Shown piece by piece: positions 38,047-46,834 of a stretch of 64,000 bases of DNA. Made by a program: the position numbers and the translations under genes. Position 1 is the first letter of the stretch, and every line of letters starts with the position of its first letter. Origin of the DNA: Rubrivivax sp. GTDB taxonomy: Bacteria; Pseudomonadota; Gammaproteobacteria; Burkholderiales; Burkholderiaceae_C. The notes below the pieces were generated by a model. That model did not search any database. It was not told the origin of the DNA and was given only the letters and a program-made list of their open reading frames with translations. Location: contig SEFA01000002.1 in assembly GCA_004210455.1 (NCBI GenBank), forward strand, positions 62,001 to 126,000. Direction: 5' to 3'.

Positions 38047-39474
38047 TCAGAAGTTCAGCGTGCGCTTGTCGATGGCCAGGGCCGCTTCCTTGGTCGCTTC
38101 GCTGAGCGACGGGTGCGCGTGGCAGATGCGGGCGATGTCCTCGGCCGAGGCCTTGAACTCCATCGCGACCACGGACTCGGCGATCAGTTCCGAGGCCATC
38201 GGGCCGATGATGTGCACGCCCAGGATCTCGTCGGTCTTGGCGTCGGCCAGGAACTTGACGAAGCCGGTCGTGTCGCCCAGCGCGCGGGCGCGGCCGTTGG
38301 CCAGGAATGGGAACTGGCCCGCCTTGTAGGCCACGCCGTCCGCCTTCAGCTGCTGCTCGGTCTTGCCGACCCACGCGATCTCGGGGCTCGTGTAGATGAC
38401 CCACGGGATGGTGTTGAAGTTGACGTGACCGTGCTGGCCGGCGATGCGCTCGGCCACGGCAACGCCTTCTTCCTCGGCCTTGTGCGCCAGCATCGGGCCG
38501 CGCACGACGTCGCCGATGGCCCAGACGCCCGGGAGGTTGGTCTTGCACTCGTCGTCGACGATGACAGCACCGCGCTCATCGAGCTTCAGGCCCACGGCTT
38601 CGGGGTTCAGGCCGATGGTGTTGGCGGTCCGGCCGATCGAGACGATCAGCTTGTCCACGGCCAGCGTCTGCTCGCCGCCCTTGGCGTCGGTGTACTTCAC
38701 GCTGACGCCGTCCTTGCCGTTCTCGACGGACGTGATCTTCACGCCCAGCTCGATGTTCAGGCCCTGCTTCTTGAAGACCTTGGCGGCTTCCTTGGCGACG
38801 GACTCGTCGGCGGCGCCCAGGAACGCGGGCAGCGCTTCCAGGATCGTCACGTCCGCGCCCAGACGACGCCACACCGAACCCATTTCCAGGCCGATGACGC
38901 CGGAACCGATCACGCCCAGCTTCTTCGGCACGGCCGGGATGCGCAGCGCGCCGTCGTTGGAGAGGATGTTGGTCTCGTCGAACGGGGCACCCGGCAGCTG
39001 GCGGGCGTTGGAGCCGGTGGCGACGATCACGTGCTTGGCCGTGATGGTCTCTTCAGCCGCGCCGGCGACCTTCAGCTCGTACCCGCCGTCCTTCGCCGCC
39101 ACGAACGAGCCGCGGCCGTGGAAGAAGGTGACCTTGTTCTTCTTGAACAGGTACTGCACGCCGTCGTTGTTCTGCTTCACGACGGCGTCCTTGCGACCGA
39201 TCATCTTGGCGATGTCGATCTTCAGGTCGTTCATCGAGATGCCGTGGTCGGCAAAGCCGTGGCCGGCGTGCTCGAAGTGCTCGCTGGACTGCAGCAGGGC
39301 CTTGGACGGGATGCAGCCGACGTTGGTGCAGGTGCCGCCGAGGGCGGGACCGCCCTTGTCGTTCTTCCACTCGTCGATGCAGGCCGTGTTGAAGCCCAGC
39401 TGCGCCGCGCGGATCGCCGCGATGTAGCCGCCGGGGCCGCCGCCGATGACGACGACGTCGAATTGCTTGCTCAT
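38047..39474 (-). CDS. lpdA: Dihydrolipoyl dehydrogenase (E3)
   Basis: FAD enzyme that reoxidises dihydrolipoamide in 2-oxoacid dehydrogenases. The 475-residue protein starts [20 protein letters not shown] and carries the redox disulfide [13 protein letters not shown] (Cys49, Cys54). The NAD-binding [20 protein letters not shown] and the C-terminal [15 protein letters not shown] active-site base (His in CHAHPS) follow. ATG 39474 was chosen because it fits the conserved start; the frame opens six codons earlier. It is the third gene of the operon and is separated from odhB by palindromic element B. Confidence 0.98.
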   Translation of the reverse strand: MSKQFDVVVIGGGPGGYIAAIRAAQLGFNTACIDEWKNDKGGPALGGTCTNVGCIPSKALLQSSEHFEHAGHGFADHGISMNDLKIDIAKMIGRKDAVVKQNNDGVQYLFKKNKVTFFHGRGSFVAAKDGGYELKVAGAAEETITAKHVIVATGSNARQLPGAPFDETNILSNDGALRIPAVPKKLGVIGSGVIGLEMGSVWRRLGADVTILEALPAFLGAADESVAKEAAKVFKKQGLNIELGVKITSVENGKDGVSVKYTDAKGGEQTLAVDKLIVSIGRTANTIGLNPEAVGLKLDERGAVIVDDECKTNLPGVWAIGDVVRGPMLAHKAEEEGVAVAERIAGQHGHVNFNTIPWVIYTSPEIAWVGKTEQQLKADGVAYKAGQFPFLANGRARALGDTTGFVKFLADAKTDEILGVHIIGPMASELIAESVVAMEFKASAEDIARICHAHPSLSEATKEAALAIDKRTLNF

Positions 39475-39502
39475 CAGATTCTCCAATCTCATTCAACGCT
39501 CT

Positions 39503-39628
39503 GTCGGAGCGTAGCGAGCGGCGTCAGGGCTAGGCGCGGGTGCCGAGCCACCGGAACGTAGCAGCGCTACGTGAGGATGGCGAGGCGGGCCCCGCAACGA
39601 CGCCCTGGCGCCGCGCAGTAGCTCCGAC
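39503..39628. repeat. Long palindromic intergenic element, copy B
   Basis: Outer arms GTCGGAGC/GCTCCGAC (39503-39510 and 39621-39628), further imperfect pairing inside, and a central hairpin AACGTAGCAGCGCTACGT. The blocks CTAGGCGCG, TAGCAGCGCTA and GCAACGACG match copy A at 32580-32684 in inverted orientation. It lies between odhB and lpdA, inside the operon. Confidence 0.75.
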
Positions 39629-40912
39629 TTAGATGTCGAACAGCAGACGGGCCGGATCTTCCAGCGCGTCCTTCATCGCCACGAGACCGAGGACCGCTTC
39701 GCGGCCGTCGATGATGCGGTGGTCATAGGACATCGCCAGGTAGTTGATCGGACGGATCACGATCTGGCCGTTCTCGACGACGGCGCGGTCCTTGGTCGCG
39801 TGCACGCCCAGGATGGCCGACTGCGGCGGGTTGATGATCGGGGTCGACAGCATCGAGCCGAAGGTGCCGCCGTTGGAGATCGAGAAGGTGCCGCCGGTCA
39901 TCTCTTCGATGCCGAGCTTGCCTTCCTGGGCCTTCTTGCCGAACTCGGCGATCTTCTTCTCGATGTCGGCGAAGCTCATCTGGTCCGCGTTGCGCAGGAT
40001 GGGCACGACCAGGCCGCGCGGCGAACCGACGGCGATGCCGATGTCGAAGTAGCCGTGGTAGACGATGTCGTTGCCGTCGACCGAGGCGTTCAGTACGGGG
40101 TACTTCTTCAGCGCGTGCACGGCGGCCTTCACGAAGAAGCTCATGAAGCCCAGCTTCGTGCCGTGTTCCTTGGTGAAGCTGTCCTGGAACTTCTTGCGCA
40201 GCTCCATCACCGGGGCCATGTTCACTTCGTTGAACGTGGTCAGGATGGCGTTGGTCGACTGCGATTGCAGCAGGCGCTCGGCGATGCGGGCGCGCAGGCG
40301 GCTCATCGGCACGCGCTGTTCCGGGCGGTCGCCCAGGTTGGCGGCCACCGGGGCGGCGACGGCCTGCAGCGGCGCCTTGGCCGGCGCGGTGGGGGCCTGC
40401 ACCGGCGCCGCGACTTGTGCAGAGGTGGTGGCCGGCTTGGCGCCGCCTTCGATCGCGCCCAGCACGTCGCCCTTGGTCACGCGGCCGTCCTTGCCGGTGC
40501 CCGGGACGGAGCCGGCGGCCAGGTTGTTGTCGGCCATGATCTTCGCGGCGGCGGGCATCGCGACGCCGGCCTTGCTGTCCGACGAGGCGGCAGCGGCAGC
40601 CGGGGCGGCGGCTGCAGCGGCGGGTGCCGGAGCGGCAGCGGCGGCGGCAGGAGCGGCGGCGCCGGCCTTGCCTTCGGAGTCGATCTTGGCGATGACCTGG
40701 TCCGACGTGACGGTGCCGCCGTCGGCGACGACCAGCTCGGCCAGCACGCCGGCGGACGGCGCCGGCACTTCGAGCACGACCTTGTCGGTCTCGATCTCGA
40801 TCAGGATTTCATCGATGGCCACGGCGTCGCCGGGCTTCTTCTTCCACTGGAGCAGGGTCGCTTCGGCGACCGATTCGGACAGCTGGGGGACTTTGACTTC
40901 AACGATTGCCAT
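39629..40912 (-). CDS. odhB: Dihydrolipoyllysine succinyltransferase (E2) of 2-oxoglutarate dehydrogenase
   Basis: Core acyltransferase of the complex, 427 residues. The lipoyl domain (1-78) has lipoyl-Lys44 in [11 protein letters not shown], followed by an Ala-rich hinge (about 82-115). The peripheral subunit-binding domain is [31 protein letters not shown] (about 125-155). A second Ala/Pro hinge and the catalytic domain follow, with [10 protein letters not shown] near the C-terminus (His/Asp pair). A single lipoyl domain is usual for this E2. It is the second gene of sucA-odhB-lpdA. Confidence 0.98.
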   Translation of the reverse strand: MAIVEVKVPQLSESVAEATLLQWKKKPGDAVAIDEILIEIETDKVVLEVPAPSAGVLAELVVADGGTVTSDQVIAKIDSEGKAGAAAPAAAAAAPAPAAAAAAPAAAAASSDSKAGVAMPAAAKIMADNNLAAGSVPGTGKDGRVTKGDVLGAIEGGAKPATTSAQVAAPVQAPTAPAKAPLQAVAAPVAANLGDRPEQRVPMSRLRARIAERLLQSQSTNAILTTFNEVNMAPVMELRKKFQDSFTKEHGTKLGFMSFFVKAAVHALKKYPVLNASVDGNDIVYHGYFDIGIAVGSPRGLVVPILRNADQMSFADIEKKIAEFGKKAQEGKLGIEEMTGGTFSISNGGTFGSMLSTPIINPPQSAILGVHATKDRAVVENGQIVIRPINYLAMSYDHRIIDGREAVLGLVAMKDALEDPARLLFDI

Positions 40913-41027
40913 GATGTTTGTTCTCTCGGTTTTTCAGTAAACCGGAGCCTTGCGCCTGCCGGTCGCCGGGGAGCGTGTGCCCGTCCCCGGCGCCGGTGTC
41001 ATTGCGGCGCGCGGCGTCCGCAATGAC

Positions 41028-43880
41028 TCACTTGGTCAGCACGAAACCCTTCAGCTTGCCGAAGGCCTGCTCCAGCAGCGCCTTCTGCTGTTCCTGGTGC
41101 AGGTGGGCGTAGCCCACGGCCGGCGAGGCCGAGGCGGGACGGCCCGCGTAGCCGAGCTTCTGGCCGTCGGCCATGTTCTCGTGGATGTAGTGCTGCACGA
41201 AGAACCAGGCGCCCTGGTTCTGCGGCTCGTCCTGGCACCAGACGATCTCGGCCAGGTTGGGGTACTTCTTCAGCTCGGCGGCGAACGCCTTGTGCGGGAA
41301 CGGGTACAGCTGTTCCACGCGGATGATCGCGACGTCCTTCTTGTCGCCGCGGGCCTTCATCAGGTCGTACGCGACCTTGCCCGAACAGGCGATCACGCGC
41401 TTGACCTTGCCCGCGTCGATCTCGGCGTTCACTTCGCCGATCACGGTGCGGAACTCACCCTTGGTGAACTCGCTCACCGGCGAGGTGGCGTCCTTGGCGC
41501 GCAGCAGCGACTTGGGCGTCAGGATGACCAGCGGCTTGCGGAACATGCGCAGCATCTGGCGACGCAGCAGATGGAAGATCTGCGACGCGCTCGTCGGCTG
41601 GACGATCTGCATGTTGTTGTCGGCGGCCAGCTGCATGAAGCGCTCCAGGCGCGCGGAGCTGTGCTCCGGGCCCTGCCCTTCGTAGCCGTGCGGCAGCATC
41701 ATCGTCAGGCCGTTGGAGCGGCCCCACTTCACTTCGCCCGAGGCGATGAACTGGTCGATGACGACCTGCGCGCCGTTCACGAAGTCGCCGAACTGCGCTT
41801 CCCAGATGGTCAGCGTGTGCGGATCGGCGGCGGCGTAGCCGTATTCGAAGCCGAGGACCGCCTCTTCCGAAAGGATCGAGTCGATCACGACGAACGGGGC
41901 CTGGCCTTCCGCGACGTTCTGCAGCGGGATGTAGATGCCTTCGTCGAAGCGCTCGCGGTTCTGGTCGTGCAGCACCGCGTGGCGGTGGGTGAACGTGCCG
42001 CGGCCGCAGTCTTCGCCGGACAGGCGGATGGGGTAGCCCGACGCCACCAGCGAGGCGAAGGCCATGTGCTCGCCCATGCCCCAGTCGACGTTGATGTCGC
42101 CGCGACCCATGGCCGCGCGGTCGGCGATGACCTTCTCCACCAGCGTGTGGGCCTTGAAGCCGCCCGGCAGCGTCGTGACCTTCTCGGCCAGGCGCTTCCA
42201 TTCGGCCACCGGCAGCGCGGTGTCGCAGCTGTCGGTCCACTTCTTGCCGAGGAACGGGGTCCAGTCGGTCGCGTACTTGCTCTTGAAGTTGGTCAGCACC
42301 GGATCGACGGTGTGACGGCCCTCGTCCATCGCGGAACGGAAGGCCTTGACCATGCCGTCCGGACCTTCGGCGTCCAGCACGCCCTGGGCCACCAGCTTGT
42401 CGCCGTACAGGCGGCGGGTGCCGGGGTGCTTGGCGATGGTCTTGTACATCAGCGGCTGCGTCAGCGCGGGCGTGTCCTGCTCGTTGTGGCCCAGCTTGCG
42501 GAAGCAGACGATGTCGACGACCACGTCCTTCTTGAACTGCTGACGGTATTCCAGCGCCAGCTGCGTGCACAGCACGACCGCTTCCGGATCGTCGCCGTTC
42601 ACGTGCAGCACCGGGGCCTCGATCATCTTGACGACGTCGGAGCAGTACAGCGTCGAGCGCGTGTCGCGCGGGTCGCTGGTGGTGAAGCCGATCTGGTTGT
42701 TGATGACGATGTGGACGGTGCCGCCGGTGTAGTAGCCGCGCGTCTGCGCCAGCGCCAGCGTCTCCATCACCACGCCCTGGCCGGCGAAGGCCGCGTCGCC
42801 GTGCACCAGCACGGGCAGCACCTGCTCGCCGGTCTTGTCGCCGCGACGGTCCATGCGCGCCTTGACCGAGCCCTCGACGACCGGGTTCACGATCTCCAGG
42901 TGCGACGGGTTGAAGGCCAGGCTCAGGTGGACGGGGCCGCCGGGGGTGGTCACATCGCTGGAGAAGCCCTGGTGGTACTTCACGTCGCCCGAGGGCAGGT
43001 CTTCAGGGGCGGTGTGGTCGAACTCGGCAAACAGGTCCTTGGGCATCTTGCCCAGGGTATTGACCAGGACGTTCAGGCGGCCGCGGTGGGCCATGCCGAT
43101 CACGATCTCCTGCACGCCCTTGCTGCCGGCGCTCTTCACCAGCTCGTCCATCGAGACGATGAAGCTCTCGCCGCCTTCCAGCGAGAAACGCTTCTGGCCG
43201 ACGTACTTCGTGTGCAGGTAGCGCTCCAGGCCTTCGGCGGCCGTCAGGCGCTCCAGGATCTGCTGCTTCTTCTCGGCCGTGTAGGTCGGCTTGCTGCGGA
43301 TCGCCTCCAGGCGCTCCTGCCACCAGCGCTTCTCGGTCGGCTCGGTGACATGCATGAACTCGGCGCCGACGGAGCCGCAGTAGGTGTCACGCAAGGCCTG
43401 CACGATCTCGCGCAGGGTCATGCGCTCGGCCTTGGTGAAATAGGTGTTGGTCGCGCTGAACGTGCGATCCATGTCGGCTTCGGTGAGGCCGTAGGACGAG
43501 GGTTCCAGTTCCGCGATCTTGGCGCGCTCGGTGCGCTTCAGGGGGTCCAGGTCGGCCCAGCGCGAGCCCAGCGTGCGATACGCGGCGATCAGCGACTGGA
43601 CGTGCACCTGCTTGCCGGCCACTTCGAGCTCGGCGGAGGACACCTTGTTGTTGAGCGCGTTGGCCTTGGCGCGTTGCGCGAAGGATTCGACGACGGGGGC
43701 GTGGGGGACGTCCCGCTTGTCGCTGCCGTCCACCGCGGGGACGTGCTGCAGCGCGTCGAAGTAGGCGCGCCAGTTGTCGGGCACGGCGCCCGGGTTGTCG
43801 AGGTACTGCTCGTACATCTCCTCGACGTAGGGAGCATTGCCCCCGAACAGGTAGGAGTTCGAGCTGTATTGCTGCATCAT
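41028..43880 (-). CDS. sucA: 2-Oxoglutarate dehydrogenase E1 component
   Basis: Thiamine-diphosphate decarboxylase of the TCA cycle, 950 residues. The N-terminal E2-binding stretch is present (PYVEEMYEQYLDNPGAVPDNWRAYF). Catalytic histidines are in GMAHRGRLNVL, KYHQGFSSD, FTHRHAVLHDQ and GPEHSSARLERF, and the HGDAAFAGQG and GHNEQDTPAL motifs are typical. The start MMQQYSSNSYLFGGNAPY is preceded by GAGGTGA. First gene of sucA-odhB-lpdA. A paralogue lies at 50164-52884. Confidence 0.98.
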   Translation of the reverse strand: MMQQYSSNSYLFGGNAPYVEEMYEQYLDNPGAVPDNWRAYFDALQHVPAVDGSDKRDVPHAPVVESFAQRAKANALNNKVSSAELEVAGKQVHVQSLIAAYRTLGSRWADLDPLKRTERAKIAELEPSSYGLTEADMDRTFSATNTYFTKAERMTLREIVQALRDTYCGSVGAEFMHVTEPTEKRWWQERLEAIRSKPTYTAEKKQQILERLTAAEGLERYLHTKYVGQKRFSLEGGESFIVSMDELVKSAGSKGVQEIVIGMAHRGRLNVLVNTLGKMPKDLFAEFDHTAPEDLPSGDVKYHQGFSSDVTTPGGPVHLSLAFNPSHLEIVNPVVEGSVKARMDRRGDKTGEQVLPVLVHGDAAFAGQGVVMETLALAQTRGYYTGGTVHIVINNQIGFTTSDPRDTRSTLYCSDVVKMIEAPVLHVNGDDPEAVVLCTQLALEYRQQFKKDVVVDIVCFRKLGHNEQDTPALTQPLMYKTIAKHPGTRRLYGDKLVAQGVLDAEGPDGMVKAFRSAMDEGRHTVDPVLTNFKSKYATDWTPFLGKKWTDSCDTALPVAEWKRLAEKVTTLPGGFKAHTLVEKVIADRAAMGRGDINVDWGMGEHMAFASLVASGYPIRLSGEDCGRGTFTHRHAVLHDQNRERFDEGIYIPLQNVAEGQAPFVVIDSILSEEAVLGFEYGYAAADPHTLTIWEAQFGDFVNGAQVVIDQFIASGEVKWGRSNGLTMMLPHGYEGQGPEHSSARLERFMQLAADNNMQIVQPTSASQIFHLLRRQMLRMFRKPLVILTPKSLLRAKDATSPVSEFTKGEFRTVIGEVNAEIDAGKVKRVIACSGKVAYDLMKARGDKKDVAIIRVEQLYPFPHKAFAAELKKYPNLAEIVWCQDEPQNQGAWFFVQHYIHENMADGQKLGYAGRPASASPAVGYAHLHQEQQKALLEQAFGKLKGFVLTK

Positions 43881-44234
43881 CTTTCGCTCACCTCTGCCCC
43901 GGCTTCCGGAGCTATCGGCTGGTTATGAACCTTCCGCGACACGGCTTGACCGGTTGGCGGATTGCGACCCGCCTTTGCTGTTGCCAGAAAAGGGGTACGG
44001 GAAGGACCTGAAGTCACAAGCGCAGGACTGTAGCACCACGCTGGAACCGGCGCTGTTGCGGGTTCGCCCACTTCCTGTGCGCCCTGTCCATGACAGACAT
44101 CAGGAGAACAAAACCTGACGTCGACCTCACGACTCACAAACGTTTGCGAGGCACCAACTCCACGCAGTAGACTGCGGGTTGGCGTACCGCCCCGAGATTG
44201 AATGGCGGACTGCCCGGGACACAGGAGATCCCAC
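43881..44234. other. Divergent intergenic region of sucA and the 2OG-Fe(II) oxygenase
   Basis: 354 bases without a coding frame I can support. It must hold the sucA operon promoter on the minus strand, but no clear -35/-10 pair for it is visible. A candidate plus-strand promoter lies at 44144-44173. Confidence 0.5.
44144..44173 (+). promoter_or_regulatory. Candidate promoter of the 2OG-Fe(II) oxygenase gene
   Basis: TTGCGA and TAGACT with an 18-base spacer, 61 bases upstream of the start codon. Pattern match only. Confidence 0.35.
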
Positions 44235-45077
44235 ATGCAAGTTCGAGTCGTCGACTACCGCGCCGCGGATGCGGCAGAGCAATTCACCCGCTCCCTGCAC
44301 GAGACAGGCTTCGGCGTCCTGGTGAACCACCCCCTGCCCCAGGAACTGGTCGAGAAGATCTATGCCGACTGGCTCGGCTACTTCAACGGGACCGAGAAGC
44401 ACGCGCTGGCGTTCTCCAAGGAGACGCAGGACGGCTACTTCTCCACCGAGATCTCGGAGACCGCCAAGGGCCACACGCAGAAGGACATCAAGGAGTACTT
44501 CCACATCTACCCGTGGGGAAGGATCCCGGCGTCGCTGAAGGACGACGCGATGCGCTACTACCGCATCGCCAACGACCTGGCGGCGGAGCTGCTGTCGTGG
44601 GTGGAGCAGCACACCCCGGCCGACATCGCGAAGAACTATCGCGAGCCGCTGTCCAACATGATCAAGGACAGCCGGCACACCCTGCTGCGCGTGCTGCGGT
44701 ATCCGCCGCTGACCGGCAACGAGCCGGCCGGCTCGCTGCGCGCCGCGGCGCACGGCGACATCAACCTGCTGACCATCCTGCCGGCGGCGAATGAGCCCGG
44801 CCTGCAGGTGCAGGGCAAGGATGGCGCGTGGGTCGACGTGCCGGGCGACTTCGGCATGCTGATCATCAACATCGGCGACATGCTGCAGGAAGCGTCGCAG
44901 GGCTACTACCCGTCGACGCAGCACCGCGTGGTCAATCCGACCGGCGACGGCGCGAAGAAGAGCCGGGTCTCGCTGCCGCTGTTCCTGCATCCGCGCGAGG
45001 ACGTGGTCCTGTCGGACCGCTACACCGCGCATGAGTATCTGGAAGAGCGGCTGCGGGAGCTGGGCGTCAAGACCTGA
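44235..45077 (+). CDS. 2-Oxoglutarate/Fe(II)-dependent oxygenase, isopenicillin N synthase-like
   Basis: 280-residue oxygenase of the IPNS superfamily. The Fe(II) triad is His173, Asp175 (AAAHGDINLLT) and His230 (TQHRVVNP); Arg244 and Ser246 (SRVSLPLF) bind 2-oxoglutarate. The N-terminal Pro/His segment (GFGVLVNHPLP) is family-typical. The substrate cannot be predicted. The ATG at 44235 has AGGAG seven bases upstream; the open frame begins 11 codons earlier. It is divergent from the sucA operon, whose product complex consumes its co-substrate. A terminator follows. Confidence 0.88.
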   Translation: MQVRVVDYRAADAAEQFTRSLHETGFGVLVNHPLPQELVEKIYADWLGYFNGTEKHALAFSKETQDGYFSTEISETAKGHTQKDIKEYFHIYPWGRIPASLKDDAMRYYRIANDLAAELLSWVEQHTPADIAKNYREPLSNMIKDSRHTLLRVLRYPPLTGNEPAGSLRAAAHGDINLLTILPAANEPGLQVQGKDGAWVDVPGDFGMLIINIGDMLQEASQGYYPSTQHRVVNPTGDGAKKSRVSLPLFLHPREDVVLSDRYTAHEYLEERLRELGVKT

Positions 45078-45099
45078 CCCCGGCCTATCCAGCCACAAG

Positions 45100-45128
45100 G
45101 CCCCTTCCCTCCCGGGAAGGGGCTTTTT
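45100..45128 (+). terminator. Rho-independent terminator of the oxygenase gene
   Basis: GCCCCTTCCC-4 nt-GGGAAGGGGC hairpin followed by TTTTT; it sits between convergent genes. Confidence 0.9.
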
Positions 45129-45130
45129 AC

Positions 45131-46258
45131 TTAAAGGCTCTTCAGCGGCACGACGTCCTTGCCCTTGAGCGTGAACACCGTGACGGCGGACGACTTCAGG
45201 TCGTGCCTGTCGTCGTAGGCGTATTCGCCGGCCACGCCGGCGTAGCTCGACTTCGCGATGTGCTCGCCGACCTTCTTCGGATCGGTGGACTGCGTCGCCT
45301 CGATCGCACCGGCCAGCAGGTAGGCGCCGTCGTAGAAGGAGGCGGCGTAGGTCAGCGGATCGCGCTTGAACTCGGCCTTGTACTTGTCGATGAACTGCTT
45401 GCCCTTGGCGCTGCGGTCGATCAGCGCGCCGCCCTGCGTGCAGTAGGCGTTCAGGTCGTTCGCGATCTGCGACAGCGTCGCGGTCTCCGACGAGCAGATG
45501 CCGTCGCCGCCCAGCAGCGGCGCCGTGATGCCGAGGCCGCGCATCTGGCGCAGCATCGGCCCGCCCTGCGCGGAGTAGCCGCCGTAAAACACCGCGTCCG
45601 GCTTGGCGGCCTTCACGGCGGTCAGGATGCTGCTGAAGTCCGTGGCCTTGTCGTTGGTGAACTCCTTGGACACGACCTTGATGCCGAGCTTGGCCGCCTG
45701 GGCGGTGAACTCCTGCGCGACGCCCTGGCCGTAGGCGGTGCGGTCGTCGATGACGGCGACCGTCTTCACCTTCAGGTCCTGCGCCGCGTACACGGCCATC
45801 TTCGCGCCGAGCTGGTTGTCGGTCGCGCCGATGCGGAACAGGTTGGACTGGTTGGGCTGCTGCGTGATGCGCGGGTTGGAGGCCACCGTCAGCACGATCA
45901 CGCCGCCGTCCGAGAACACGCGCGAGGCCGGCATGGTCACGCCCGAGTTGTAGGGCCCGAGCACGAACCTGATCTTCTTGTCGACCAGCGCCTGCGCCAC
46001 CTGCACGCCCTGGCGCGGATCGGCCACGTCGTCGTTGACGTCGAGCTCGAACACCACCGGCTTGCCGCCGACCTTCACGCCCTTGGCATTCAGTTCCTTG
46101 ATGGCGAGCGCCGCGCCGTCGCGGTTGTCGATGCCGTAACCGGCCTGCGGGCCGGTCACCGGGCTCATGAACCCGATGCGGATGCGCTCCTGCGCGTGGG
46201 CGCCCAGGGCCGCGAAGCCGGCGGCCAGCACCAGCAGTTTCAGAGAGAACTTCTTCAT
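45131..46258 (-). CDS. Branched-chain amino acid ABC transporter substrate-binding protein (LivK-like)
   Basis: Periplasmic binding protein of the type I (Leu/Ile/Val-binding) fold, 375 residues. It has a signal peptide MKKFSLKLLVLAAGFAALGAHA and then ERIRIGFMSPVTGPQAGYGIDNRDGAALAIKEL, the usual N-terminal domain. The SFYDGAYLLAGAIE segment near the C-terminus is family-typical. No LivHMGF permease genes flank it, so it must use a transporter encoded elsewhere or have another role. Substrate specificity cannot be told. A short gap with a terminator separates it from the convergent oxygenase gene. Confidence 0.9.
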   Translation of the reverse strand: MKKFSLKLLVLAAGFAALGAHAQERIRIGFMSPVTGPQAGYGIDNRDGAALAIKELNAKGVKVGGKPVVFELDVNDDVADPRQGVQVAQALVDKKIRFVLGPYNSGVTMPASRVFSDGGVIVLTVASNPRITQQPNQSNLFRIGATDNQLGAKMAVYAAQDLKVKTVAVIDDRTAYGQGVAQEFTAQAAKLGIKVVSKEFTNDKATDFSSILTAVKAAKPDAVFYGGYSAQGGPMLRQMRGLGITAPLLGGDGICSSETATLSQIANDLNAYCTQGGALIDRSAKGKQFIDKYKAEFKRDPLTYAASFYDGAYLLAGAIEATQSTDPKKVGEHIAKSSYAGVAGEYAYDDRHDLKSSAVTVFTLKGKDVVPLKSL

Positions 46259-46389
46259 TTGTCTTCCTCGGTAAGGTCTTCCCCGGTAAGGGAGAGCACG
46301 AGTCTACGTAATGGCGCCGTGCGGCGCCCGCGGCGCGGCGAGGACGCACGACCGTGAAAGCGGCGACGCGGGCCGGTCTACAGTGCGGC

Positions 46390-46764
46390 ATGTCCTCCCG
46401 AACAGGCAGCGTGATCTGGATTCATCCGGAAGCGCCACCCAAACCCGCCGTCGGCGCACCGTGCAACGGCTGCGGCGTCTGCTGCCTCGCCGAGCCCTGT
46501 CCGCTCGGCATGCTGGTGAGCCTGAAACGCGAAGGCGCCTGCCGCGCGCTGCAGTGGTCGGAGCACGACGGGCAGTATCGATGCGGCATGCTGGTGCATC
46601 CGACGCGCTATGTTGGGTTGCCAACATTCAAGCCCGACGGGCTCGTCAACCGCCTGATCCGCCGCTATGCGCGACGCATGATCGCTGCGGGCATCGGCTG
46701 CGACGCGGACATCGAACCGACGACGCCCCCCTCGCCTCCCGCACCGTCTCCGGAGAAGCGCTAA
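46390..46764 (+). CDS. Cysteine-cluster protein (YkgJ-like)
   Basis: 124-residue protein with a CNGCGVCCLAEPCPLG metal-binding motif near residue 25 and the conserved CRALQWSEHDGQYRCGM segment, then VNRLIRRYARRMIAAGIGCD. The cysteine pattern matches the zinc/iron-chelating YkgJ family; no enzymatic role is known to me. The start is uncertain: ATG 46390 has a TACAGT-like box just upstream and no clear ribosome binding site; GTG 46354 is a 12-codon-longer alternative. Confidence 0.75.
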   Translation: MSSRTGSVIWIHPEAPPKPAVGAPCNGCGVCCLAEPCPLGMLVSLKREGACRALQWSEHDGQYRCGMLVHPTRYVGLPTFKPDGLVNRLIRRYARRMIAAGIGCDADIEPTTPPSPPAPSPEKR

Positions 46765-46834
46765 GCAACGCCTGCCCCCTCCCGGCATAGCATGGGCCGA
46801 GCACCGCCTGATCAGGCTTCATCGGAGTCCATCC

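Noticed and set aside
40950-43928. 992-codon plus-strand open frame
   Set aside because: Antisense shadow of sucA; no family resemblance. The minus-strand reading shows every E1 motif.
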